Shown here: piece by piece, positions 9,341-20,382 of the stretch
Position numbering within the stretch: position 1 is the stretch's first letter
Layout: every line of letters starts with the position of its first letter
DNA from: Mesorhizobium_G sp049840935
GTDB taxonomy: Bacteria > Pseudomonadota > Alphaproteobacteria > Rhizobiales > Rhizobiaceae
Assembly: GCA_049840935.1 (NCBI GenBank)
Contig: JASGJA010000013.1
Coordinates: 1-64,000 of the forward strand
Direction: 5' to 3'
Length of the DNA: 64,000 nucleotides
Program-made: the position numbers and the translations under genes
Notes under the pieces: generated by a model
Told to the model about the DNA's origin: nothing
Database searches by the model: none
Seen by the model: only the letters and a program-made list of their open reading frames with translations

Positions 9341-11532
9341 ATGAATGAGTTGACACCATTGCTCGTAGAAATTTCAGGCAGTCTGACCGCCAACGGCGAA
9401 CCAGAAGGCAACCCCGACCGTTTCGTCAATCGTGAGTTTTCGTGGCTCCAGTTCAATCGCCGCGTGCTGGAGGAGTCCGAGAATACTTCACATCCCCTGC
9501 TGGAACGGGTGCGTTTCCTGTCGATTTCCGCGACCAATCTCGATGAATTCTTCATGGTGCGGGTCGCGGGTCTTGCTGCGCAGGTACGGCAGGGCATAGC
9601 CATTAAAAGCCCGGACGGACGCACCCCCCAACAGCAACTCGACTATTTGTTGCTTGAAGTAGGGCGATTGCAGGAAGATCAGCATAGAAGTCTCGACAGC
9701 CTGACATCGCTGCTCAAGAAAGAGCATATCGAGATTATTGCCGCCGACGCGCTCTCAAAGGATGAGCATGCCTGGTTGCAAGAGCATTTTCGTGACCAGA
9801 TTTTCCCGGTACTGACGCCGCTTTCCATTGATCCGGCTCACCCGTTTCCCTTCATTCCCAATCTTGGCTTCTCGATAGCGCTGCAATTGCGGCACCTGCG
9901 CAATGGCGAGGAAATGTCAGCCTTGCTGCGCTTGCCGGTTGCGCTTAAGCGGTTCATAAGATTGCCCGACAAGAAAAAGAATGTGCGCTTCATTCCGTTG
10001 GAATCGACGGTCAGCCTGTTCGTGGGCAAGCTGTTTCCCGGCTACGAAGTCAAGGGTTCGGGAACATTCCGTATCATTCGCGATAGCGATATCGAGGTAG
10101 CGGAAGAATCCGAAGATCTCGTGCAATTGTTCGAGACGGCATTGAAGCGCCGCCGTCGCGGCTCCGTTATTCGCATCGAATTCGATAGCCAGATACCAGC
10201 GGAATTGCGCGACTTCGTTGCGCAGGAGCTCGGTGTGTCCGGCAGCCGTATCAGCGTGCTGAAAGGTATTCTTGCGATCAACCAGATTTCCGAACTGGTC
10301 TCCGTTGCGCGCGATGATCTAAAGTTCACGCCTTACAATCCGCGTTTCCCTGAACGCATTCGCGACCATGGCGGGGACTGCTTCGCCGCAATCGGCGAGA
10401 AGGACATCATCGTTCACCACCCCTATGAATCGTTCGATGTGGTGGTGCAGTTTCTGCGGCAGGCAGCGGCAGACCCCGAAGTGGTTGCGATCAAGCAGAC
10501 GCTCTACCGCACGTCCAACGACAGCCCGATTGTGCGCGCGCTGGTGGATGCCGCAGAGGCGGGCAAGTCCGTGACCGCGCTCGTGGAGCTAAAGGCGCGT
10601 TTTGACGAGGAGGCCGAACATTCGCTGGGCGCGGGACCTCGAACGCGCCGGTGTGCAGGTGGTATTCGGCTTTATGGAGCTGAAGACTCACGCGAAAATG
10701 TCGCTGGTGGTGCGGCGCGAAGACGGCAAGCTGCGCAATTATGTGCATCTTGGAACGGGCAATTATCACCCGATTACTGCGCGCATTTATACCGACCTGT
10801 CATTCTTCACGACCGACGTGCAGATCGCGCGCAGACGTGGCGCTGATCTTCAATTTCATCACCGGATATGCCGAGCCAACCAAGGAAATGACCATTGCAG
10901 TTTCGCCGTTTACGCTGCGCAGCCGCATCATCGGTCATATCGAGCAGGAGATTGCGCACGCACAGGAGGGACGACCGGCCCGCATCTGGATGAAGATGAA
11001 TTCGCTGGTCGATCCCCAGATCATCGACGCGCTCTACGCGGCCAGCCGTGCAGGCGTGGAGATTGAACTTGTGGTGCGTGGCATTTGCTGCTTACGCCCT
11101 CAAGTTCCGGGGCTTTCCGACAATGTCCGCGTCAAATCGATTGTCGGGCGCTTCTTGGAGCATAGTCGGATATATTGTTTTGGTAACGGGCATGGTTTGC
11201 CGTCGGAGGAGGCCATTGTTTATATTTCTTCCGCTGACCTGATGCCGCGCAATCTCGACCGCCGCGTGGAATGCATGGTGCCGATCACGAACAAGACTGT
11301 GCATGAGCAGGTGTTGAACCAGATCATGCTCGGCAACATCGTGGACAATCAGCAAAGTTTCGATGTACTGGCGGACGGTACTTCGCGGCGCGTGGTGTTG
11401 GAAGAAGGCGAGGAGCCATTCAACGCTCAGGAATATTTCATGACGAACCCGAGCCTGTCTGGCCGGGGTGACGCCCTGAAATCTCACGCGCCAAAGCGGA
11501 TTGCTCAGTTTAAGCGGCGCAAGAAGGCATAG
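9341..11532 (+). CDS. ppk: Polyphosphate kinase, with two frameshifts
   Basis: PPK1 reversibly polymerises the gamma phosphate of ATP into polyphosphate. The N-terminal part shows DRFVNREFSWLQFNRRVLEE and LSISATNLDEFFMVRVAGL. The catalytic part keeps both conserved histidine regions, MELKTHAKMSLV and YVHLGTGNYHPITARIYTD. Two extra bases interrupt it, one at 10613-10616 (GCCGAAC) and one near 10833 (CGCAGAC for CGCGAC). Corrected, the protein is about 729 residues, the normal PPK1 length, ending in a basic KRRKKA tail. The gene is followed by ppx, which degrades the same polymer. Confidence 0.9.
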
Positions 11533-11536
11533 CAGT

Positions 11537-13076
11537 TTGATCGAACGCTCACAGGGCAGACTTCAGGATCGTCGCCCGGTTTCCGTGATCGACATCGGTT
11601 CCAACTCCATCCGCCTCGTTGTTTATGAGGGTTTGGTGCGCTCGCCGACGATTTTCTTCAATGAGAAGATGTTGGCGGGGTTGGGACGTGGCATTGTCAG
11701 CACCGGCAAGCTGGACCCGGAAGCTGTTACGCGGTCCATTGAAGAGTTCAGGCGGTTCCGCGCACTTTCCGAACAGGCAGGCGCGCGCGACCTGCATGTT
11801 GTCGCGACAGCAGCAGCACGCGAGGCCAAGAACGGGCCAGATTTCATCCAGCGCGCAGAGAAGATTCTCGGCACGCCGATCAAGGTGCTGTCGGGGCGCG
11901 AAGAAGCGCACTATTCGGCGCTGGGCATTATTTCGGGTTTCCGCGACCCTGTCGGAGTCGTCGGCGACCTCGGCGGGGGCAGTCTCGAACTCGTAGAGGT
12001 AAAAGGGTACGAAATCGGCGAGGGGATCACGCTCCCGCTCGGCGGTTTGCGGCTTCAGGACATGGCCAATGGCTCGCTGCTACAGGCGATGAAAATCGCG
12101 CGGCAGGAACTGGCGAGCGCAAAGTTGCTGAAAAACGGTGAGGGAAAGACGTTCTACGCCGTTGGTGGAACGTGGCGAAATCTCGCGCGCCTGCATATGC
12201 ACGCGACGGGCTATCCGCTTGGCATTATGCACAATTATGAAATGGACGTGGTGCAGTCGATGGATTTTCTGGCGACCGTAGCCACGGGAAACATCGACCG
12301 CATGGCGGGCATCGACGCGGTTTCCAAAAGCCGCCGCGCGCTGCTTGCCTACGGTGCGATCGTGCTGCGGGAAATCGTGGAGCGGATGAAGCCCTCGAAA
12401 ATTGTACTGTCGGCGACCGGCGTGCGCGAAGGCTATCTCTATTCGCTGTTGCCACGCCGCAAGCAGCGCGAAGATCCGCTTATCGCCGCTGCCGAGGAAC
12501 TTGCGGTGCTACGCTCACGCGATGTCGAACATGCGCATGAGCTCGTGGATTGGACAGGCGCGTCCTTTCGTGCGTTTGGCATTGACGAGACGGAGGACGA
12601 GGCGCGCTATCGCGAGGCGGCGTGCCTGCTGGCCGACATAGGCTGGCGCGCGCACCCCGAATATCGTGGGACGCAATCGTTGAACATCATCGCACACGCG
12701 TCATTTACCGGCGTGGACCATCCGGGACGGGCCTATATCGCGCTGGCCAACCTGTTTCGGCACGAGGGCGTGATGAACGAACTCTGCGGCAAGCGCCGAC
12801 TTGCTGCGGCTGGCGACGCCGCGCTATCTCGAACGCGCGCGCATTCTGGCTGCGCTGTTCCGCGTGGTGTATCTGCTGTCAGCTTCGATGTCTGGGATCA
12901 TTCCACGACTGAAATGGGAAAAGCGCGACAATGGCGCGCTCGCACTGGTCATTCCGGCTGAGGATGCTGCGCTGTTCGGGGAACGTCCGGTCGGAAGACT
13001 TGCCCAGCTTGCAAAGCTAACCGGCAAAAAGCTCGAGCTTGCCGTTGAGGGCGGGACATATATCCCGGCGAAATAA
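11537..13076 (+). CDS. ppx: Exopolyphosphatase (Ppx/GppA family), with one frameshift
   Basis: This sugar-kinase/ASKHA-fold phosphatase releases terminal phosphate from polyphosphate (or pppGpp). The first phosphate loop SVIDIGSNSIRLVVYEG is near residue 14, and the second loop GDLGGGSLELVEV is clear. The C-terminal part (LLRLATPRYLERARILAALF) lies in the +1 frame. An extra base between about 12780 and 12800 separates the two, and removing it gives about 512 residues. No ATG precedes the domain at a sensible distance, so TTG 11537, 4 bp after the ppk stop, is proposed as the start; it gives LIERSQGRLQDRRPV. The pairing with ppk suggests joint control of polyphosphate level. Confidence 0.85.
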
Positions 13077-13092
13077 CCGGCGACGTGAAAGC

Positions 13093-13119
13093 AAAAGACC
13101 CGCCAATGGCGGGCCTTTT
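13093..13119. terminator. Bidirectional terminator between ppx and a DoxX gene
   Basis: The hairpin CCCGCC-AAT-GGCGGG is flanked by AAAA on the left and TTTT on the right, so it can end transcription from ppx (plus) and from the convergent DoxX gene (minus). It starts 17 bp after the ppx stop. Confidence 0.85.
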
Positions 13120-13136
13120 GTTGTTTGGATCAGGCG

Positions 13137-13520
13137 TTATGCGCGCTTCGCGTCGACGGAGTAGATGCCAGCGCCGAAAGCTGCGAGCGCGAGGAAACCA
13201 CCCGCAATTGCCAGATTCTTCTGCGCCATCAGAAGCTGCATCTGATCTGCGAAGTTCAAATGCGCGACAGCCGTTGCTGCGAGCGTGAAGACCGCCAAGA
13301 CCGGCGCGACGATGCGGGTCTTGAAGCCGACGAGGATCGCGAGGCCGCCAAACAGTTCGAGCAGGCCGACGAGGACCGCAACGACCGTCGGTGCAGGCAG
13401 GCCAACAGCCGCGAAGAATTGCGCCGTACCGGCAAGCCCGGTGAGCTTCGCAAAGCCAGAGAGAATGAACAGGACCGACAAGAAAATCCGGCCGATCAGG
13501 ATGAGAAGGTTGGAGGACAT
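13137..13520 (-). CDS. DoxX family membrane protein
   Basis: This 127-residue protein has four predicted membrane helices and the DoxX pattern: RIFLSVLFILSGFAKLTG at the start, then GLLELFGGLAILVGFKTR. DoxX proteins are small quinone- or sulfur-redox-associated membrane proteins whose function in most bacteria is unknown. ATG at 13520 (MSSNLLILIGR) is chosen because the longer frame upstream adds a hydrophilic stretch with no family match. A second DoxX protein is encoded at 15263-15652. Confidence 0.85.
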   Translation of the reverse strand: MSSNLLILIGRIFLSVLFILSGFAKLTGLAGTAQFFAAVGLPAPTVVAVLVGLLELFGGLAILVGFKTRIVAPVLAVFTLAATAVAHLNFADQMQLLMAQKNLAIAGGFLALAAFGAGIYSVDAKRA

Positions 13521-13655
13521 GAAATTGTTTCCGGTTGAAGGTGGCGCATATCTAGCGCGCCACACCGCAACCGACGAGATAGCTGCTGGCGAACGCATTG
13601 TTCATTAGAAATGAACGATGTGGGGTAAATCGTTTACCTGCGTGCTGACCCTCAC

Positions 13656-15050
13656 CTATCCGGGCTTGGTCATTTCTTCCGCACGCACAATGCGATCATA
13701 GTCCGTCGCGGTAACGAGGCCCGTAGCAAGTGCTTCCTCGCGCAGGGTGGTGCCGTTTTTGTGTGCGGTCTTGGCGATCTTTGCAGCGGCGTCGTAGCCG
13801 ATGGTGGGAGCAAGAGCGGTTACGAGCATCAGTGAGCGCTCAAGCGCAGCCTTGATGTTGTCCTTGCGCGCCTCGATGCCGACCACGCAATTGTCGGTGA
13901 AGGATACGGAGGCGTCGGACATGAGTTGCACGGATTGCAAGAAATTGTAGGCCATAACGGGGTTGTAGACGTTCAGCTCGAAATGGCCCTGACTGCCCGC
14001 AAAGGTGATGGCGGCATTGTTTCCAAAGATCTGCACGCAGACCTGTGTCATGGCCTCGCACTGGGTCGGGTTCACCTTGCCCGGCATGATGGACGAGCCG
14101 GGTTCGTTTTCCGGCAGCGAAAGTTCGCCAAGGCCGGAGCGCGGGCCGGAACCAAGGAAACGAATGTCGTTGGCGATTTTGTAGAGCGCGGCGGCGGCGG
14201 CGTTTATTGCGCCGTGCGAAAACACCATTGCGTCATGCGCGGCGAGTGCTTCGAACTTATTTGGGGCAGTGACGAAAGGCAGTTTCGTGATTTTTGCGAT
14301 GCGCTTCGCGACCTTTTCGGCGAAGCCGATGGGTGCGTTCAGTCCGGTGCCGACCGCGGTGCCACCTTGGGCTAGTTCGTAAAGGCCGGGGAGGGTGCTT
14401 TCGATGCGCTTGATCGAGGATTCGACCTGCGCGGCATAACCGCCAAACTCCTGCCCAAGCGTGAGGGGCGTGGCATCCTGCGTGTGGGTGCGCCCGATCT
14501 TGACGATCTTGTCAAAAGCCTTCGATTTCTTCGCCAACGCCTTGTGCAGATGCTTGAGAGCGGGCAGCAGATCGTGAACGATGCGCTCGGCGCAGGCGAC
14601 ATGCATTGCAGTTGGATAGGTGTCGTTCGACGACTGGCTCATGTTCACATGGTCGTTCGGATGGACTGGCTTTTTCGAGCCCATCTCACCACCGAGCATT
14701 TCAATTGCGCGATTGGAAATGACCTCATTGGCGTTCATGTTCGACTGCGTGCCCGAACCGGTCTGCCAGACGACCAGTGGGAAATGGTCGTTTAGCTTGC
14801 CGTCGATAACCTCCTGCGCAGCGGCGATGATCGTATCGCCAATCTTGGGGTCGAGCTTTTTCAGTTCCATATTGGCTTCGGCGGCGGCGCGCTTGACGAT
14901 GCCAAGTGCGCGCACCACTGCGACCGGCTGCTTCTCCCAGCCGATCTTGAAATTTCCAAGAGAGCGCTGTGCCTGCGCGCCCCAATAACGGTCGCTTGCG
15001 ACTTCGATTGGGCCAAACGTATCGGTTTCGGTACGGGTCTTGTTCGCCAC
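13656..15050 (-). CDS. fumC: Fumarate hydratase, class II
   Basis: The 464-residue enzyme interconverts fumarate and malate in the citric acid cycle without an iron-sulfur cluster. The superfamily signature GSSIMPGKVNPTQCEA is present, together with TGSGTQSNMNANEVISNRA and IGRTHTQDATPLTLGQE, all in the standard class II order. The start is a GTG at 15050 preceded by AGGAG. It stands alone: about 135 bp separate its end from the DoxX gene on the same strand, and 212 bp of non-coding sequence lie upstream. Confidence 0.96.
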   Translation of the reverse strand: MANKTRTETDTFGPIEVASDRYWGAQAQRSLGNFKIGWEKQPVAVVRALGIVKRAAAEANMELKKLDPKIGDTIIAAAQEVIDGKLNDHFPLVVWQTGSGTQSNMNANEVISNRAIEMLGGEMGSKKPVHPNDHVNMSQSSNDTYPTAMHVACAERIVHDLLPALKHLHKALAKKSKAFDKIVKIGRTHTQDATPLTLGQEFGGYAAQVESSIKRIESTLPGLYELAQGGTAVGTGLNAPIGFAEKVAKRIAKITKLPFVTAPNKFEALAAHDAMVFSHGAINAAAAALYKIANDIRFLGSGPRSGLGELSLPENEPGSSIMPGKVNPTQCEAMTQVCVQIFGNNAAITFAGSQGHFELNVYNPVMAYNFLQSVQLMSDASVSFTDNCVVGIEARKDNIKAALERSLMLVTALAPTIGYDAAAKIAKTAHKNGTTLREEALATGLVTATDYDRIVRAEEMTKPG

Positions 15051-15262
15051 GGCAGGCTCCTAAATCTGGAAAATGCTGCCAGCGGACTAACCCTTCGCTG
15101 CGCTGCATTCAAGACGCTCAAGCGACTGAATGGAAAACAAAATCGGTTAGAAAGCTGTGATTTCGCTCTACGCTCACGGATTTGTCAGTTGCCTACGATG
15201 TTGCACTGCGATTTTGCGTGCTAGGGAGCGAGTGGTAAAACCTTCATGAAGAGGTCAAGTTT

Positions 15263-15652
15263 ATGGATTTTGCTTTTCTTCGGCCTTATGCGCCACATCT
15301 GCTAAGCATTCTTCGCATTTTTTCCGCGGCGACTTTCTTTACGCACGGATCGATGAAACTTCTGGGCTGGCCAGCCGAGTTTCCTTATCCCCTAAGCGGA
15401 TTGACGACGACTGCGGGCGTGCTTGAGATCGTCGGCGGTTTGCTGCTGACCATCGGGCTGTTCTCGCGGCCTGTGGCTTTCATCCTGTCGGGCCTCATGG
15501 CATTCGCCTATTTCCTCGGACATGCGAGCGGCGGATTCTTCCCCGTGTTGAACGGCGGTGAAGCGGCAATGCTCTTCTGCTTCATCTTCCTTTACATCGC
15601 CGCTGCCGGTCCGGGACCGATCAGCGTAGACGCGAAAATGGGCCGTAGCTGA
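15263..15652 (+). CDS. DoxX family membrane protein
   Basis: The 129-residue protein has four hydrophobic helices and the DoxX signature RIFSAATFFTHGSMKLLGWP followed by TAGVLEIVGGLLLTIGLFSR. It differs from the DoxX gene at 13137 in its N-terminus and loop sequences, so the two are paralogues rather than a recent duplication. Nothing next to it suggests a partner: fumC is divergent and groEL converges behind a shared terminator. Confidence 0.85.
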   Translation: MDFAFLRPYAPHLLSILRIFSAATFFTHGSMKLLGWPAEFPYPLSGLTTTAGVLEIVGGLLLTIGLFSRPVAFILSGLMAFAYFLGHASGGFFPVLNGGEAAMLFCFIFLYIAAAGPGPISVDAKMGRS

Positions 15653-15676
15653 TACGTCATTAAATCGAACTAAAAC

Positions 15677-15705
15677 AAAAAGGGCGACCTCGCGGTCGCC
15701 CTTTT
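15677..15705. terminator. Bidirectional terminator between the DoxX gene and groEL
   Basis: A perfect 8-bp stem GGGCGACC/GGTCGCCC with a TCGC loop is flanked by AAAAA and TTTT. It therefore serves both the DoxX gene (plus) and the groESL operon (minus). Confidence 0.9.
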
Positions 15706-15725
15706 CATTTTTCGCCTTGGGAGGC

Positions 15726-17369
<1,644 letters not shown>

Positions 17370-17422
17370 TGCTTAGCTCCTGGGCAAAATGCCCGAATTC
17401 AGGTGATTGGTTGCGGGTGAGA

Positions 17423-17719
17423 TCAGCCGATGACGCCCATGATGTCGGATTCCTTCATGATGAGAAGGTCTTCGCCATCGAGCTTGACTTCGGTGCCGGA
17501 CCACTTGCCGAACAGCACGCGGTCGCCTGCCTTAACGTCCAGCGGGACCAGCTTGCCGCTCTCGTCGCGAGCGCCAGCGCCAACGGCGATGATTTCGCCT
17601 TCCTGCGGCTTCTCCTTGGCGGAGTCCGGAATGATGATGCCGCCTTTGGTCTTCTCTTCGGAATCGACCCGGCGAACGACCACGCGGTCATGAAGCGGGC
17701 GGAACTTCGTTTTTGCCAT
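17423..17719 (-). CDS. groES: 10 kDa co-chaperonin GroES
   Basis: The 98-residue protein is the lid of the GroEL chamber. It shows FRPLHDRVVVRRVDSEEKTK, the mobile-loop residues KGGIIIPDSAKEKPQ, and the C-terminal DLLIMKESDIMGVIG. It is the first gene of the operon and is preceded by the CIRCE operator and a good housekeeping promoter. Confidence 0.98.
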   Translation of the reverse strand: MAKTKFRPLHDRVVVRRVDSEEKTKGGIIIPDSAKEKPQEGEIIAVGAGARDESGKLVPLDVKAGDRVLFGKWSGTEVKLDGEDLLIMKESDIMGVIG

Positions 17720-17779
17720 TTGGAATTATCCCTATCGGATGTTCTGAAATATCCTCAATCCGGCAGAACCGGATACCCA

Positions 17780-17806
17780 TTAGCACTCAACTGAGGCGAG
17801 TGCTAA
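17780..17806 (-). promoter_or_regulatory. CIRCE operator (HrcA binding site) upstream of groES
   Basis: The sequence TTAGCACTC, nine bases, GAGTGCTAA is an exact match to the CIRCE inverted repeat bound by the HrcA heat-shock repressor. It lies about 60 bp upstream of groES and just downstream of a matching promoter, so HrcA would block transcription or early elongation of groESL. Confidence 0.97.
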
Positions 17807-17816
17807 TGATGGCGGG

Positions 17817-17845
17817 GAGATAGTTTGGCCCCTTCACAGTGTCAA
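17817..17845 (-). promoter_or_regulatory. Predicted groESL promoter
   Basis: On the minus strand a perfect -35 hexamer TTGACA (17845-17840) is followed after 17 bp by TATCTC (17822-17817) as -10. The CIRCE site begins 10 bp further downstream, at the expected transcription start. The -35 is also preceded by C, giving CTTGACA, which is compatible with heat-shock sigma factor recognition. Confidence 0.65.
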
Positions 17846-17963
17846 GGATTGGCCACCAAATTAGCGCAAATATTTTGCACGGGATGCGATATCGAGGTCT
17901 TAACCAAGGCATTCCTAAGTGTTGCACCGCGATATAAAAGAGCGATGGCGGATTCGCAATTGA

Positions 17964-19130
17964 ATGACTGAAACAATCACCAGACGCGCAGTATTTTTCG
18001 TCGGCGGCTACGACCCAAAGTCGCCGCAGGCCGTTTTTGCGCGCATGGACAAGGAACTTGCCCGGTTTGAAAAATTGTGGGGCGTGGTGGCGCGGCGCTC
18101 GGATATTGGTGGTGGGGCTGAAACGGGCAGGGCGCTCCTGACAACCGAGATCGAGGGAACAAGGGTCGAGACGGAATTCAATTTTTTCGTGCTGGACAGC
18201 CTCGTGCTGGCAGATTTCGCACGACCGCTGCCGGTGCGGCTCGGCAAATATCTGGTTGCGTTCGCAGATTTCGTGGTTACGGGAACGGCCTTCCGAATAT
18301 TCGCAAAAGCGTGGCGCTTCGGGCTCTATTTCCTGTTTCCGTTCTTGATGGTCTGCGTATTCGCCACGCTCGGCTGGGTCGCCGCGAAATTGACGGCGCC
18401 GTGGCTCGGATGGGGGTCGATGATCGTCGGGCTGGCGGTATTTGCGCTGGCGCAGTGGAAACTCGGTGAGCGGTGGCCGGTCAATCATCTGATGGATTTG
18501 TGGTCGTTCTCGCGCAACTTCATTCGCGGCAAGCGCGCAGACGCCGATGCGCTGATGGATCGCTTTGCGGATTGCGCGATTGAGCGGGTGAAGGCAGGAA
18601 AATTCGACGAGGTTATTCTGGTCGGGCATTCGACCGGCGGATTGCTAATGCTCGATATTGCTGGCCGCTGTCTGGAGCGCGATCCAAATTTCACTGGCCG
18701 CGCGCCTCATGTTTCCGTGCTAACGCTCGGTTCGACAGCGCTGAAGGCGGGGCTGCATCCCGCGGCGAAGCGCTTTCGTTCGCGGGTGGAGACATTGGCT
18801 GACGATGGGCGGCTGCACTGGGTCGAAATTCAGTGCCTAACGGATGTTATTAATTTCTATAAGACCAACCCGGCTGCGGAAATGGATGTGACGGTGAGCG
18901 ACGACTTTACGCTCGTGCGGCGCATTAGGGTTAAAGACATGCTTGAGGCCGAAACCTACAAGCGCATTAAGAAGAGCTTTTTCCGCGTGCACTACCAGTA
19001 TATTTTCGCCAACACCAAGCCCTACTGGTTTGATTTCTTTCAGGTTTGCTGTGGCCCGATCTCGCTGCTCGAAAGAGCTGAGAAGATGATTGTGGGATCA
19101 GGTACCGCCAAGGACAATGCTACGCCATGA
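17964..19130 (+). CDS. Membrane-anchored alpha/beta-hydrolase-like protein of unknown function
   Basis: The 388-residue protein has a cytoplasmic-looking N-terminal region that starts RRAVFFVGGYDPKSPQ, two hydrophobic helices between about residues 115 and 165, and a serine-hydrolase elbow LVGHSTGG with the likely nucleophile S223. The elbow and fold suggest a lipase or esterase acting at the membrane. Catalytic Asp and His cannot be assigned with confidence. It overlaps the next gene by 4 bp (ATGA), so the two are translationally coupled. I do not recognise a named family and no function should be assumed. Confidence 0.75.
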   Translation: MTETITRRAVFFVGGYDPKSPQAVFARMDKELARFEKLWGVVARRSDIGGGAETGRALLTTEIEGTRVETEFNFFVLDSLVLADFARPLPVRLGKYLVAFADFVVTGTAFRIFAKAWRFGLYFLFPFLMVCVFATLGWVAAKLTAPWLGWGSMIVGLAVFALAQWKLGERWPVNHLMDLWSFSRNFIRGKRADADALMDRFADCAIERVKAGKFDEVILVGHSTGGLLMLDIAGRCLERDPNFTGRAPHVSVLTLGSTALKAGLHPAAKRFRSRVETLADDGRLHWVEIQCLTDVINFYKTNPAAEMDVTVSDDFTLVRRIRVKDMLEAETYKRIKKSFFRVHYQYIFANTKPYWFDFFQVCCGPISLLERAEKMIVGSGTAKDNATP

Positions 19131-19714
19131 CACCATTGATCGCTGCAATCATTTGGGCTTGCGGGCTGGTCGGGTGGACGATCATCCGTATTCCACACCA
19201 AAAGCGCGCGCGTAAAACGCAGACAGTTGCGGACGAGCGTTCGATTTCTGACCGCCTTGCGCTCGGCTTCGCGACTTTTTGCCTGACCATTGTGCCGCTG
19301 CTCTATGTGGTAACGGGATTTCCCGCGTTTGCGGATTATGCATTCAGGCCGTGGATGGGATGGCTCGGCCTTGTGGTGCAGATCGCATTTCTCAGCCTGT
19401 TTTACGCAAGCCACCGCCAGCTTGGCAAAAACTGGTCGATCTCGCTGGAGATACGCGACAGACATGAACTGGTAACGGATGGGCTTTACCGTTTTGTTCG
19501 CCATCCCATGTATTCGTCGTTCTGGCTCTGGGGCATCGCGCAGGCCTTGCTGATACCGAACTGGATAGCGGGACTGGCGGGACTGGTGGGAATTGCGGTG
19601 CTTTATATTGTACGGGTTGGGCCGGAAGAGGCAATGATGCGCAAGACCTTCGGGCCTTCCTATGATGAATATGCACGGCGGACTGGCCGTGTCGTGCCGC
19701 GTATTTTTGGGTAA
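19127..19714 (+). CDS. Isoprenylcysteine carboxyl methyltransferase-like membrane protein
   Basis: This 195-residue protein has about four to five membrane helices and the ICMT/PEMT-type C-terminal signature: GLYRFVRHPMYSSFWLWGI, then a pair of acidic residues in GPEEAMMRKTFGPSYDEYAR. Such proteins methylate a carboxylate or amine of a lipid-linked substrate with S-adenosylmethionine. Bacteria lack prenylated CaaX proteins in the usual sense, so the substrate is unknown. It is coupled by ATGA overlap to the hydrolase upstream and lies 5 bp before a Tat-exported hydrolase. Confidence 0.82.
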   Translation: MTPLIAAIIWACGLVGWTIIRIPHQKRARKTQTVADERSISDRLALGFATFCLTIVPLLYVVTGFPAFADYAFRPWMGWLGLVVQIAFLSLFYASHRQLGKNWSISLEIRDRHELVTDGLYRFVRHPMYSSFWLWGIAQALLIPNWIAGLAGLVGIAVLYIVRVGPEEAMMRKTFGPSYDEYARRTGRVVPRIFG

Positions 19715-19719
19715 GTTGC

Positions 19720-20319
19720 ATGGGCGAGGGTATCAATCGAAGGCAAGTGCTGACAGGCGCTGCGGCGCTGGCGGGGTCGAGCCTGGTTTCGCGACCGGCT
19801 GCGGCTGCGCAGGCTCCGGCTGAGGTCTATCTGCTGCGCGGCGGCGTAGTCGGCATTTTCTCGACCGGCATGAATGATATTGGCGGTCTGCTGGCGCAGC
19901 GCGGTGTGAACGCGGTGGTGCAGGGGCATACGAGCTGGAACTCGATCGCTAGCCGGATCATCATGGATCGCCAGAAATTCGGGCGCGCGCCGCTTGCGCT
20001 GGTCGGGCATTCCTTTGGTGCGGACGCGGTCGTGAAGATCGCGGAAGTGGTTCGGCGTGAGAAGATCCCGGTCAATGTGCTGATTTCGCTGGCCGCAACG
20101 AATCCCGATCCGGTTCCGTCTAACGTGCGCCGTGCGGTGGGCTACTATTTTTCGGAGCATGGCTGGGGGCTTCCTCTGGCTGCTGGACCGGGGTTTCGTG
20201 GCAAGCTCTCGAACCGCGACTATTCAGGCGATGCAGATGTGAGCCATTTCAACATCGACAAGCAGCACGCCATACAAGACGAGATATTGCAGCTTGTGCT
20301 CTGGTCAGTCGGGCAATAG
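19720..20319 (+). CDS. Tat-exported alpha/beta-hydrolase-like protein
   Basis: The 199-residue protein opens with a twin-arginine signal (NRRQVLTGAAALAGSS, cleavage near PAAAAQA). The mature part carries the hydrolase elbow LVGHSFGAD with S98 as the likely nucleophile, which suggests a small periplasmic esterase or thioesterase-like fold. The folded-export route often means a cofactor or fast folding, though none is evident. It follows the ICMT-like gene by 5 bp and probably forms a three-gene unit with the two genes upstream. Confidence 0.75.
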   Translation: MGEGINRRQVLTGAAALAGSSLVSRPAAAAQAPAEVYLLRGGVVGIFSTGMNDIGGLLAQRGVNAVVQGHTSWNSIASRIIMDRQKFGRAPLALVGHSFGADAVVKIAEVVRREKIPVNVLISLAATNPDPVPSNVRRAVGYYFSEHGWGLPLAAGPGFRGKLSNRDYSGDADVSHFNIDKQHAIQDEILQLVLWSVGQ

Positions 20320-20382
20320 CCGAAAAGCAGTGACACATTGGGCCGGTTCGTTTAATCGCTGCACCCGGAAGTTGGGGAAGCC

